A stretch of 64,000 nucleotides of DNA, from positions 1-64,000 of the forward strand of contig LT649240.1 in the NCBI GenBank assembly GCA_900128395.1, given 5' to 3'. The notes beneath the pieces were generated by a model. It ran no database searches and was not told where the DNA came from. It worked only from the letters and a program-made list of their open reading frames with translations. Origin of the DNA: Stramenopiles sp. TOSAG23-2 (lineage: Eukaryota > Sar). The position numbers and the translations under genes were made by a program. Below are positions 51,409 through 60,825 of the stretch, one piece after another (the stretch's first letter is position 1; every line of letters starts with the position of its first letter).

Positions 51409-51951
51409 AATTAAAAAGTAACGGCATCATGTATATATATGCATATGCAATTTTTGTCTTTTTTTGTAAATTGCTACTATATGATAATAATTGTATGATA
51501 TCCTCTCTGATTAAATACAATTTTAATTTATCATGCGTAGAGAATACCTTTCGTACGACGTTATGAATTCGATGTTATGTAAAAAAGAAAATATTTTAGA
51601 ACTACACATACACTTTTACGGATATTGTTACTTTATAGCAAAGAAAGAGAGGCAGTGTTGTAAGGGGGCTTAAATAAAATTGTGTACACACATGTGTGTA
51701 TATACTCTATGATTAAAAAAATTCTAACTCGCGCGTATGGCGCGTATTTTTGTATTTTTTTACGAAGAAATATAGCGACTAAAATTTTTTATAATATCTG
51801 AATATAATTATTTTATTTACAATCCAAAAATTTAATTGTGTATCTACGATGCATAACACTTATTGAAAAACGGAGGTGTATATATATTTAATATACTATG
51901 TACGAAAATGTTTTCAGAAATATTGATGATACATGTTTTACAAATCTATTA
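51409..51951. other. Convergent 3' gap
   Basis: AT-rich; contains a TTTCGTACGACG segment at 51549-51560 and a GTACACACATGTGTG inverted repeat near 51683-51697. No gene supported. Confidence 0.4.
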
Positions 51952-52179
51952 CTATAAATCCTTATCAGTTATAAATCGATTACCTTCTTGTTCTTTTCCA
52001 TCTCCCCCTCTATCTTTTAATGATTCCGGTGCTTTTCCATACCTTCCTTGTTTTGGTTCATTTTTACTTTCATCGTTAGCTGCTGGTGTTGTTGGTGGAG
52101 TGAATTTACCTGGTTTTCCACTACCATCACCATCTGCTTCTTTCCTCTCTGCGCCCCCGCACACAGCTAGATTGCCCAT
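51952..52179 (-). CDS. Small dually acylated-type protein
   Basis: 75 aa starting MGNLAVCGG, a consensus for N-myristoylation at Gly2 with palmitoylation at Cys7. The rest is hydrophilic, Pro/Gly/Lys-rich and probably disordered. No family recognised. Base composition is richer in GC than the flanks, supporting a real coding region. Confidence 0.6.
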   Translation of the reverse strand: MGNLAVCGGAERKEADGDGSGKPGKFTPPTTPAANDESKNEPKQGRYGKAPESLKDRGGDGKEQEGNRFITDKDL

Positions 52180-52685
52180 GTTTTGGTGCCTACTCTAATT
52201 TGTATATATTGAACCCAACTGGTTGGATATAACTCATACTATTTATATTATTTTTATTTGTGTGTAATAATTATTGTAAATCTATGTTTTCTTCCTCCTC
52301 CTTATACCAGGTATTAGCTAGCCAGCTAGTGCTATTTAGTGCTGTGTGATTTTTCAATGAGTAAGTTTATTATTTTTTGGCATGAATTTAGCATTTAGCA
52401 TTTTTGGTAAAAAAGAAGATATAGGGAACCAGTAGCCTCAGAATACAAAGAAGTGCACAAAGTATACGAAATCGAACAAAAAGGCAGTTACAATTTTAGT
52501 CTATATTTAATTATTCAAGAAAATCACTACGAGAAAAATAGAAAGAATGTATATATCTACATGGTTTATAATATAGATAGATATAAAACTTCCATAGGTA
52601 TCGTATATATATTATATTTGATAGAGATATAAACTACATAATATTATATAGAAAGGAAATAGATTTTATAGTGAAAAAAAAAAAG
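52180..52685. promoter_or_regulatory. Divergent promoter region
   Basis: One ACCAGGTA at 52306-52313, followed by AGCTAGCCAGCTAG. Otherwise AT-rich. Confidence 0.35.
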
Positions 52686-53690
52686 ATGAACAATGATGTG
52701 ATTAATATCAACGAAGATTTGCCTACTTCAGATCAATGGTTATTATCACAAGGTGTTATTATGCAAGACCCAGAGAAAGCTATTAATAATTTAATACATC
52801 GTGCAAAATCAAAGCAAGTCACGACATTGCGTGAAAAGGGGTTTATGGAGCATCAGAATGGTAATTATGACGAAGCTGTCGAAATATTTAAAAAAGCAAA
52901 TGAAATTGAAAAAGAAAAGCAAACTATAAAACATCAAATATCACCACGTTTACAAACACCACACGTAAATAATAAAAGGAAGAAAACAAATAATAATAAA
53001 AAAATGTTACAAAATAATGGAAAAAAAGTCGTTGTATTTACAGAACAGCCATTATTTGGATTTACAAAAATGGAAAAAGGCAGTATTGTTGGCAATGAAA
53101 GTAGTAAATATAACCCAGAAACAAGTCATTTAAATGCTGGAATATCACCAAGAGCAACAAGTGGTGTAGTAAAAACGGAATCATTTTTTGCACGTAGTGC
53201 ACAGGAAAGAGAAAAATATACAAAATATTTATTAGAAAAAAAACGTATAGATGCAATAAATATAGAAGAAATGAATAGAAAAAATAGAAATAATAATAGA
53301 AGACAACTGAGAAAGAAAAAACTTAGTGGTATAGAAAAAAGAGATTTGAAAGAAAAAAAACATCAACGTGAAATTCAAAAATTATATGTTGCAAATGGAT
53401 GTTTATTAAATGATAATAATGGGGCGCCATATAATTTTGTTGATGATGGTGATGATATTAATAATGATATGAATAATAATGATATAAATAACCCAAATTA
53501 TGCTAGAATTGGCGGCGTGAATATAAAAACAGGCAAAAGATATTATAGGAGGAAAGGGCAGAAAAAAAGAGGGGCAGGGAAAAACAGTAAAGTTTTACAA
53601 ATCCCATCTGTAAATAGATTAGAACAAGGAAGCAAAGAATTACCACGAGGAATAAGAGATGAATCATTAATATTAAAAAATGAAAGGTAA
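52686..53690 (+). CDS. Hypothetical protein with one TPR-like unit and basic C-terminus
   Basis: 334 aa from ATG 52686. The segment REKGFMEHQNGNYDEAVEIF (about 50-70) looks like a single TPR helix pair. The rest is Lys/Asn-rich and mostly disordered, with charged helices near 190-230. No family recognised. Confidence 0.6.
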   Translation: MNNDVININEDLPTSDQWLLSQGVIMQDPEKAINNLIHRAKSKQVTTLREKGFMEHQNGNYDEAVEIFKKANEIEKEKQTIKHQISPRLQTPHVNNKRKKTNNNKKMLQNNGKKVVVFTEQPLFGFTKMEKGSIVGNESSKYNPETSHLNAGISPRATSGVVKTESFFARSAQEREKYTKYLLEKKRIDAINIEEMNRKNRNNNRRQLRKKKLSGIEKRDLKEKKHQREIQKLYVANGCLLNDNNGAPYNFVDDGDDINNDMNNNDINNPNYARIGGVNIKTGKRYYRRKGQKKRGAGKNSKVLQIPSVNRLEQGSKELPRGIRDESLILKNER

Positions 53691-53937
53691 AAAAAACATT
53701 TTTAATTTTTATTTTCGTATGATGCATATATGCATTTTAAATGGATAAAAATGTGAGATCTATGCATATCATATATTATAATATATTATTCTCTTACTCA
53801 TATATTATATATATAAATTTCTTTTACTCCCGGAAATTAACAGCAGCATATAGCATATATCATACTCGTATATTTAGCTCGTATATTAGTAGTACAGATG
53901 TAGTATGTTGTATTTTTTTAATTATCATAATATTTAC

Positions 53938-53971
<34 letters not shown>

Positions 53972-54137
53972 TTTGTTTGGCAAATTTATACGCTCGTACA
54001 TATATATATATATATATATATGTTCATCGTACGTACATCTTGTTACAATTTAACACACACACACACTTTGTTTGGCAAATTTATACGCTCGTACATATAT
54101 ATATATATATATATATGTTCATCGTACGTACATCTTG
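53691..54137. other. Convergent 3' gap with microsatellites and a 96-bp duplication
   Basis: CA and TA microsatellites; the direct repeat 53962-54150 overlaps the 3' end of the GST gene by a few bases. Confidence 0.5.
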
Positions 54138-54150
54138 TTACAATTTATTA
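53962..54150 (+). repeat. Direct duplication, period about 96 bp
   Basis: The block CTTTGTTTGGCAAATTTATA followed by CGCTCGTAC, a TA run and GTTCATCGTACGTACATC occurs twice; the second copy carries the GST stop codon region. Confidence 0.88.
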
Positions 54151-54830
54151 CGACTGTTATATCTCTCTACATATTTCATACCACTAGTATACGTATTTGG
54201 CACATGTTTTTCATATGCTCTTTTAAAACTATCTCTTGCACACATTCTTCCTAAATAATTATTCACATAGGAAAGATCATCTTTATACCATCCTAATGAT
54301 TTTGCCCATAAAAATGTATGCGTACATAAAATATCCAAACCTGTTATACTATCTCCAAACATGTATTGATTACTCTCCAGCACTTTTGTATAAATTGGAA
54401 ATTGCTTCTCAAAATATGTTTTAGCGGCATCAACAGCAGTTGGTGCTTCACCATAAATATGTTTTAATCCAATATGTTTACGATGCATATACAAACTTTG
54501 TGCATCAATTTCAATTACAAGGGTATAACATAAAGCATCATATTTTGCTCTTTCTTTTGACCCAGCTTTTGGAATATAATTTCCTTTTCCATACTGATCA
54601 CACAAATAGTTAACAATTACAGCACTTTCATTTAATACGAAATCATCATCAACTAAGGTAGGTACTTTACCATATGGATTCACTCCGGACATATATTCTG
54701 CATAATCTTTCGTATTTTTTGCTGCTCCTACACGTGGATTAATTGGTATCAATTCATATTCTAATTCCAATTCCTCCAACATGAATAAAGGCCTTGCTGT
54801 TCTCATAAATGGTGCCCCAAATAATTTCAT
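54138..54830 (-). CDS. Glutathione S-transferase family protein
   Basis: 230 aa from MKLFGAPFMRTARPLF. N-terminal thioredoxin fold with GKVPTLVDDDFVLNESAVIV (cis-Pro and the ES motif) and an all-helical C-terminal domain containing MFGDSITGLDILCTHTFLWA, which matches the GST N-capping Asp motif. The class is not clear. The frame remains open 24 codons upstream (to 54902), but that part comes from the duplicated segment, so the internal Met is preferred. Confidence 0.88.
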   Translation of the reverse strand: MKLFGAPFMRTARPLFMLEELELEYELIPINPRVGAAKNTKDYAEYMSGVNPYGKVPTLVDDDFVLNESAVIVNYLCDQYGKGNYIPKAGSKERAKYDALCYTLVIEIDAQSLYMHRKHIGLKHIYGEAPTAVDAAKTYFEKQFPIYTKVLESNQYMFGDSITGLDILCTHTFLWAKSLGWYKDDLSYVNNYLGRMCARDSFKRAYEKHVPNTYTSGMKYVERYNSRNKL

Positions 54831-55026
54831 TATGTGTAATTTTCTTGATTCTGATAATGCATTAAATATATGATCTACGTCTTGTATATCTATTTTATAC
54901 AAAACTATTTGCTGTTCTCATAAATGGTGCCCCAAATAATTTCATTATGTGTAATTTTCTTGATTCTGATAATGCATTAAATATATGATCTACGTCTTGT
55001 ATATCTATTTTATACAAAACTATTTC
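54796..55026 (+). repeat. Direct duplication of the GST 5' end, period 115 bp
   Basis: 54796-54910 recurs at 54911-55025 without visible changes; it includes the first 11-12 codons of the GST gene and its upstream region. Confidence 0.9.
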
Positions 55027-55452
55027 TCCACACATACGAGGACACACCTCGTACACATATATATATATCTATTGATTGTTCAATTATACTGTAGAAAAGA
55101 TCTATATATGTTTTTTTCTTCTCCTCTCTCTCTGGCGGCGCTGTGGTAAGACGGTAAAGGATTAAAGGTAAATAGCATTGTAACTGGATCATTTAAGGTT
55201 TATAATTCTTAGGAGCTTCTCTCTCTGTGGTGCACAATTTTATAATATTATTTTTTAAATAAGTAAACGTTTTTTATTATTATTATTTGTTAGATACATG
55301 TACATATATTAAAAATACGTTATGTGTACACATATCTCAATAAAATATATGTGTAGATATATTATTATACATATAATCACATATATACAAAGATAAAATC
55401 ATAGAAACAATACAAAAACAAAATAAAATTAGTGTAAAATAATAATTAAAAG
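55027..55452. other. Divergent gap upstream of the GST gene
   Basis: AT-rich with TATATA runs. No gene supported. Confidence 0.4.
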
Positions 55453-55722
55453 ATGAGATCATGGAGGGAATGGACACCACCATGGGAAGCCATGAGAAGA
55501 AGACGAAGAAAGAAACAAAAGAAACAACAACATGTAAAAAATAAGAATAGGAAAAAATTAAGATCGTATGAGGAACAATTTGAAATAGATATGAAACCAC
55601 CAACACCAAAATTTGTTCCTGTTGAAACGAAAAAAACAACGCATCATCCAGATCCATTATTAATTGGACCAGTTGGTGAAGCGCCTACAACAATTTTTCC
55701 AAAAGTTGCACCATTTCATTAA
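55453..55722 (+). CDS. Small basic hypothetical protein
   Basis: 89 aa starting MRSWREWTPPWEAMRRRRRK, very basic in the first 40 residues, then Pro/Thr-rich. No family recognised. Its last 63 bases overlap, tail to tail, the end of the next minus-strand gene. Confidence 0.5.
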   Translation: MRSWREWTPPWEAMRRRRRKKQKKQQHVKNKNRKKLRSYEEQFEIDMKPPTPKFVPVETKKTTHHPDPLLIGPVGEAPTTIFPKVAPFH

Positions 55723-56510
55723 ATTGTAATGCATAAATCGTACATGTTTTTTATACCAAAATGTAAAATAACGATCGTAACATATCATTTTATATAATGC
55801 ATCTGCACGATAATTCATTTGCATCATCGTTTTCCCTTGTGCATATTTGATATAATAATCTGTCTTTGCTCTATCTCTTAAAACAGCACGTTCCACTTGC
55901 ATATTAGCAAATTCTTCCAATTTCGAATCAAATTGTATTCTTCCAGCTTCTGTATGTGGCAACGGTAAAACATTTGATGCATATTTTTTAATCTTTTCAT
56001 CAACAAAAGTGACATCTTCACCAAGCTGCGATTTTTCAATCGTTTCCGTATTATATCGTGTATTTTGCCTTAATTGTAAATTTCGTTTATTTTGATAAAC
56101 ATTTTTTACAATTTGTGGTGTTTTTATTGTACGTGTACTATTAAACAATGCCTGTCGATGATTTCGAGACAATGATTCTCGTTTGGAAAATACATGATTA
56201 TTCGGCGGTCTCTCTACATTATCTATGTATCTATAATTTTGTTTTCTTGCTTGTCGTTTAATTTCTTTTAATTCTTTATTTTTTTGTACAACATGTGATG
56301 CTATATGGCGTTTATAATTATATCCTTGCCTTGTATTTAATCGAAATGGTGGTGGTTCTTTTAATGGTAATTTATTTTCTTTAGACGATTAAAAGATGCA
56401 CAAAAAGTGGCAATGAAATCCAATCCATTTCTTAGTTAAAAAAAATTACCTTGTGTTAGAATTAGGGTTACAAAGATCGCGTGAAATTTAGAAAAAAAGA
56501 AAAGCCACAT
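55660..56510 (-). CDS. Hypothetical basic protein, probable two-exon gene
   Basis: The main frame (55660-56378) is open with no in-frame ATG near its start, then a stop. A 71-nt intron (56379-56449) with CAAG|GTAATT donor and CTAAAG|AA acceptor joins it in phase to a short exon 56450-56510 starting MWLFFFSKFHAIF, giving about 259 aa. The protein is basic and rich in Asn, Arg and Tyr (e.g. NYKRHIASHVVQKN, RFMHYNLMKW). No family recognised; the intron is inference from frame and splice signals. Confidence 0.45.
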
Positions 56511-56864
56511 TTTTTTTCGCGATCACGTTGAAGTATACTGGTATACAAAAAGTGTAGCTATTTATCATTACGCACATTGTCTCCGTATGCGTGCGTGTGT
56601 TGTAAATACTTTTATTATCTTGTCTTTTTACATATGTGTGCATTCATCTTTTAAGAGAATCTATATATATAAACTTTTCCACACACTTTAATATTTTTTA
56701 TCTTCTAAAAAGAGTATATTTTTTAATTTATTTTATTTTTTTTATTTTTAAATTATTTACATCTCATTTACGCGCTCTAAGCACGTACATCCTGCCAAAA
56801 ATTTTGTGTCTTACATACATATACTTTTAAAATTACATTTTACATTTCTTAATCCATATGGAAC
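56511..56864. other. Gap upstream of the 55.7-56.5 kb gene
   Basis: AT-rich; a GTATACTGGTATAC palindrome lies near 56534-56547. No gene supported. Confidence 0.4.
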
Positions 56865-57686
56865 TTATGGTGACGTCACCTTTTGCTCATTATTTGGTTG
56901 GTATTTACTCAGTGCGGCTTCTACACCAAATGTTTTATTCAAAAATGGACGTACATCATCTAATGGTTTCAGTCTCTTCACAAAATTTTCTAATATACTC
57001 AATGCATTATCTCTGCAATTACCATACCAACTTAAAATTGGCACACCATTTCTAGGTTGTGGTAAAAATGACATTGGGTTGTTATCTACAAGTATCGTAC
57101 GCGTCATATCGTTTTGGTCACATACTTTGGTCAAATCCTTTACAAACGTTTTGCCTTTAAATTTGGTACACTCCGTGCGGTAATAGCATCCAATGAAAAT
57201 TTCTTTCTTTGGATCTAATAAGTTCAAAATTGGTTTAGCATAGTAACTTTCAGATGCTGTGAAAGCATATACATCATGTTCCAACGCTAAGTTTCTCAAG
57301 AAACGATCTACGCCAGGGCGTTTTCTAACTACCACGTCGTGCAAAGTGCCATCAAGTGCTTGGATTTTCACCAATATTCCTTCCACTTTGTCACTACGTT
57401 TCGATTCATTGCTACCATCCATGCCAGTACGTAATTTTGCTACGTTCTCATTGACTTCTGCATGAATCAGTGTCTCATCAATATCAAGTACTACTTTTAA
57501 TCTTTGTGTTTTTTTAATATTACTGCCGCTATTGTCTCTACCAGACACGCAACAGACATCATTGAAGACTTCTGCATGAATCAGTGTCTCATCAATATCA
57601 AGTACTACTTTTAATCTTTGTGTTTTTTTAATATTACTGCCGCTATTGTCTCTACCAGACACGCAACAGACATCATTGAACATCAT
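56865..57686 (-). CDS. FCP1/SCP-type (NLI-interacting factor) phosphatase with duplicated catalytic motif
   Basis: 273 aa. HAD-family CTD-phosphatase domain: VVLDIDETLIHAEV carries the DxDxT nucleophile, VVRKRPGVDRFLRNLA follows, FTASESYYAKPILNLLDP and TRTILVDNNPMSF carry later motifs, and NGVPILSWYGN completes the core. A 114-bp in-frame tandem duplication doubles the N-terminal 38 residues, so the catalytic DIDETLIHAE appears twice (about residues 30 and 68). Only the second copy is continuous with the rest of the domain. Ser/Thr phosphatases of this group act on RNA polymerase II CTD or other targets. Confidence 0.88.
   Translation of the reverse strand: MMFNDVCCVSGRDNSGSNIKKTQRLKVVLDIDETLIHAEVFNDVCCVSGRDNSGSNIKKTQRLKVVLDIDETLIHAEVNENVAKLRTGMDGSNESKRSDKVEGILVKIQALDGTLHDVVVRKRPGVDRFLRNLALEHDVYAFTASESYYAKPILNLLDPKKEIFIGCYYRTECTKFKGKTFVKDLTKVCDQNDMTRTILVDNNPMSFLPQPRNGVPILSWYGNCRDNALSILENFVKRLKPLDDVRPFLNKTFGVEAALSKYQPNNEQKVTSP
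57453..57686 (+). repeat. In-frame direct duplication, period 114 bp
   Basis: GACTTCTGCATGAATCAGTG at 57453 recurs at 57567, and the following bases match to the end of the gene's 5' end. 114 bp equals 38 codons, so the phosphatase frame is kept. Confidence 0.92.
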
Positions 57687-58519
57687 ATTTGTTATTTATT
57701 AAATATTGTTGTATTTCAAATCTTATATTGTTTGGATATAATGATTTGTTTTGTATATATATATATATATAATATATAAATATTTCTATCTTCATGATAT
57801 GTACATTCTATGTGTGTGTTTATATATATAATATATATTCTCGTGTGGTAGATGTTTGTTTATTGCAATAGCAGGTACAGAGTATTGAATACGGTCGAGG
57901 AATGAAATTTGTCAAAAAAAAAAAAAAAAAACCGATCGATTGGTTAGGATTAGGGTTAGGGACAGTCCCCCCTTTTTGCATTTTGCACATCGAGGTGAAA
58001 AATCCTTCTTTTCACTTTTTTTATTTATAGTTAATAGTCTACTCACATTTTCCCCTATCATTTGAATCCAATTGAAATTTTCTCCCCGTTGTCCCGTTTT
58101 CTAATTGGTTGTGAATTGGTGAATATTGCAACTCACAATTCATATAAATATGCATCTGCCTATCTGCAATTCTATTTCCTATACTATTTACATGTAAATT
58201 ATTATTATTATTATTTGATACAACTATACTTTCGTAACTTATATGTATGCACTGAAATATATAAACTATAATAACTGCCAACATGATAATAAGATGTACA
58301 TACACAGAAACAACGATATCAAAAACATATTGAAGATAATATTACTAATAAAACCAACATAATATAATAATATATTAAGTTAAAAAAGATGCCTTTAACA
58401 AATTCTGGAAAACGTTTTGTTGGTAAACCAAGAAATGCATCACGTTCACGTACTGACATATTGAAGATAATATTACTAATAAAACCAACATAATATAATA
58501 ATATATTAAGTAATAAGAG
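57687..58519. other. Divergent promoter region with telomere-like repeat and duplication
   Basis: Short TTAGGATTAGGGTTAGGG tract at 57944-57961; A-run at 57914-57931; a direct duplication 58326-58587 that extends into the next gene. Confidence 0.45.
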
Positions 58520-58587
58520 ATGCCTTTAACTAATTCTGGAAAACGTTTTGTTGGTAAACCAAGAAATGCATCACGTTCACGTACTGC
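58326..58587 (+). repeat. Direct duplication of the 5' end of the 4-TM gene, period 131 bp
   Basis: The unit CATATTGAAGATAATATTAC through the first 22 codons of the gene occurs twice. The upstream copy (ATG at 58389) runs into the junction and stops; the downstream copy begins the intact gene. A few base differences exist (TTAACA versus TTAACT). Confidence 0.9.
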
Positions 58588-59881
58588 TGGTGCAACGATG
58601 CCAAGAGCCAAATTAGATACTACTCGTGGAGGCAGGGCTGTAAGTTCTGCGGCAACCACAACGCCTGGGTATCGAAACAATGCAATAACGGCGCAAAGTC
58701 AATGGGGTGGTATAGCGCCAACTGGTAAAGCTGCAGCACAAGCAGCTATATTACAATTTGCCGGTGCTTCTGGTACTATGGGTATAATTTATATTATAGG
58801 AACTTATGTCTTGAGTGTTAGCATTGATGAACAATATAAAGAAAAAAAATTAGAACCAAAAGTATTTTTATCTTTGCCTATCGCGTCATGGTTGTATATT
58901 AAAGGTTTCAGTTATATGTTTGGTTTTATTTATGGCATTCTAATGAAAATGTATTGGAAATGCAATGATTATCAAGGCCGTTCGAAAGTGCGAACATTTT
59001 TTGTATATTTAGTCTTGGATTTTATTTTAGCATGTTGGAATTTAGTTGCGATATTAGTCAATTTAAAAGGAGGTGAAATAGATTTTTATTGGTTCTTTAT
59101 AATAATGTGTTGTTTAAGTATCATATTGATACCATGTGAAATTGTAAAAGTAGTTCATATTATTGATTCAGAAATGCAACGTAAAGCTAATGAAAAGGAA
59201 CGGAAGACGAGAAGAAAGAATAATGGTGAGCAACAACAACAACAACAACAACGAGGGATGAGGCAAGGAGAAGATATTGAATCAAAAGTTAGTGTTGATA
59301 GTATTGAATCGAAATTAACTGATGGTAATGGTAATATGCCAACTGCAGTAGCATCACCAGTGAATACAAACGTTGGGCATATGGAAACGAATATAAATCA
59401 ATTTCAACCATCTGCACCTGCATCATTGAATGGTATTGAATTAAATATTCCAACTCATAATAATAATAATAACAATATGTATGATTTTACATTGGTAAAA
59501 AATGCTCAATTAAAAGCAGCAAAATTTGAAGAAATGTGGGTAAATATGCAACCATGTGGAGGGTTTCATTCAGGTATACAATATTATCCTGAAATATCGA
59601 CGCTAAATGAACATTTAAAAAGTCGTGATTTTGGTATCATTGCAAGTGGTTTAGTTGGTACGGGTACAAGATTATTTTTATATGCTATTGAAGATCATCA
59701 ATTTACCAGTCGCCCTGGTTATGAACAAGCATCTGGTATCTTTTTATGTGAAATAGTATTGAGTACATCTGAGAATGGTGAATATTATTGCAAAGCAACA
59801 TATAAATGTAGCAAACCAGGCTTAGTCGATACATTTCAAAATTATTTAATGTTGCACGAAGTGTTTGGTGAGATGTATTGA
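58520..59881 (+). CDS. Four-pass membrane protein with beta-adaptin-appendage-like C-terminal domain
   Basis: 453 aa. A basic N-terminus (1-65) is followed by four hydrophobic segments at about 90-215 (GTMGIIYIIGTYVLSV; FLSLPIASWLYIKGFSYMFG; FFVYLVLDFILACWNLVAIL; FYWFFIIMCCLSIILIP). A Lys/Gln-rich linker leads to residues about 322-453: AAKFEEMWVNMQPCGG, then DFGIIASGLVGTGTRLFLYA, SGIFLCEIVLSTSENGEYYC, KATYKCSKPGLVDTFQNYLM. The spacing and alternation resemble the C-terminal platform of AP-complex beta-subunit appendages. This is a tentative structural reading. Confidence 0.7.
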   Translation: MPLTNSGKRFVGKPRNASRSRTAGATMPRAKLDTTRGGRAVSSAATTTPGYRNNAITAQSQWGGIAPTGKAAAQAAILQFAGASGTMGIIYIIGTYVLSVSIDEQYKEKKLEPKVFLSLPIASWLYIKGFSYMFGFIYGILMKMYWKCNDYQGRSKVRTFFVYLVLDFILACWNLVAILVNLKGGEIDFYWFFIIMCCLSIILIPCEIVKVVHIIDSEMQRKANEKERKTRRKNNGEQQQQQQQRGMRQGEDIESKVSVDSIESKLTDGNGNMPTAVASPVNTNVGHMETNINQFQPSAPASLNGIELNIPTHNNNNNNMYDFTLVKNAQLKAAKFEEMWVNMQPCGGFHSGIQYYPEISTLNEHLKSRDFGIIASGLVGTGTRLFLYAIEDHQFTSRPGYEQASGIFLCEIVLSTSENGEYYCKATYKCSKPGLVDTFQNYLMLHEVFGEMY

Positions 59882-60027
59882 GAGAGAGAGAGAGAGAGAG
59901 AGGAAGAGAAAGAGAGACAAGGGATGATAAAAATTTTCAAAATTATTTAATGTTGCACGAAGTGTTTGGTGAGATGTATTGAGAGAGAGGAAGAGAAAGA
60001 GAAAGAGAGACAAGGGATGATAAAAAT
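59836..60027 (+). repeat. Direct duplication of the 4-TM gene 3' end, period about 101 bp
   Basis: TTCAAAATTATTTAATGTTG and following bases, including the stop codon and GA repeat, recur downstream; the second copy is outside the frame. Confidence 0.88.
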
Positions 60028-60825
60028 AGGTGCGGGGAGAACATGCCCGTCTGTGTATGTACATTAGTGTTTCTTCAGTATTTTTTAGTGTAAAAATTTG
60101 ATTTTCAATATTTTATTTTTCAACTCTCGTCACCTTTTATACCATGGTATACTTCGTACTTCACTTTTTTTTCGGCCCCTATAAAAATGATCGACCCGTT
60201 GTCTCTGTCTCTGTCATGTGTCGTGTGCCATTTGATCCATATTGACTTTTTGTTCATGAAGATGGTAGTTATACATCATGTGTACAGTACATGGTTGTTA
60301 TACATAATTCTAAAATAGTTGGACTAACGATCATTTCGTTCAACATAAAATTAAGAGACTTTTATGAAATACAAACCGTGAAACAAAGAGAAAGAGAGAC
60401 AAGGGATGATAAAAATAGGTGCGGGGAGAACATGCCCGTCTGTGTATGTACATTAGTGTTTCTTCAGTATTTTTTAGTGTAAAAATTTGATTTTCAATAT
60501 TTTATTTTCAACTCTCGTCACCTTAATTTTACTTCACGGCCCCTAAAATGATCGACCCGTTGTTGTCTCTGGTTGTGTCGTGTGCCATTTGATCCATATT
60601 GACTTTTTGTTCATGAAGATGGTAGTTATACACCATGTGTACAGATGGTTGTTATACATAATTCTAAAATAGTTGGACTAACGATCATTTCGTTCAACAT
60701 AAAATTAAGAGACTTTTATGAAATACAAACCGTGAAACACAACTCTAACGTTTAAATATATTAACCACAATTGTATATCATTTTTTTTATTGCGTGTGTA
60801 TAAAATACCTTCTTTCTATCATACA
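59882..60825. other. Gap with two tandem duplications
   Basis: GA-rich segment after the stop; direct repeats M (59836-60027) and N (60028-60745), the latter with many small indels. No gene supported. Confidence 0.5.
60028..60745 (+). repeat. Diverged direct duplication, period about 389 bp
   Basis: The block AGGTGCGGGGAGAACATGCC and roughly 355-390 bp after it occur twice, with indels (e.g. TTTTATACCATGGTATAC present only in copy 1; CTCTGTCTCTGTC versus GTTGTCTCTGGTTG). The divergence looks like two alleles or haplotypes placed in series. Confidence 0.88.

Noticed and set aside
53741-54258. Plus-strand frames rich in Thr-His and Tyr-Ile
   Set aside because: They translate CA and TA microsatellites and the duplicated 3' gap.
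54831-54902. 24-codon upstream extension of the GST
   Set aside because: It comes from the duplicated 5' segment; the internal Met begins the GST fold directly.
57944-57961. TTAGGG-type telomere repeat, and a CCCTAA-like string at 24176
   Set aside because: Only two to three units; not a telomere. It could be a telo-box promoter element, but two sites are too few to claim.
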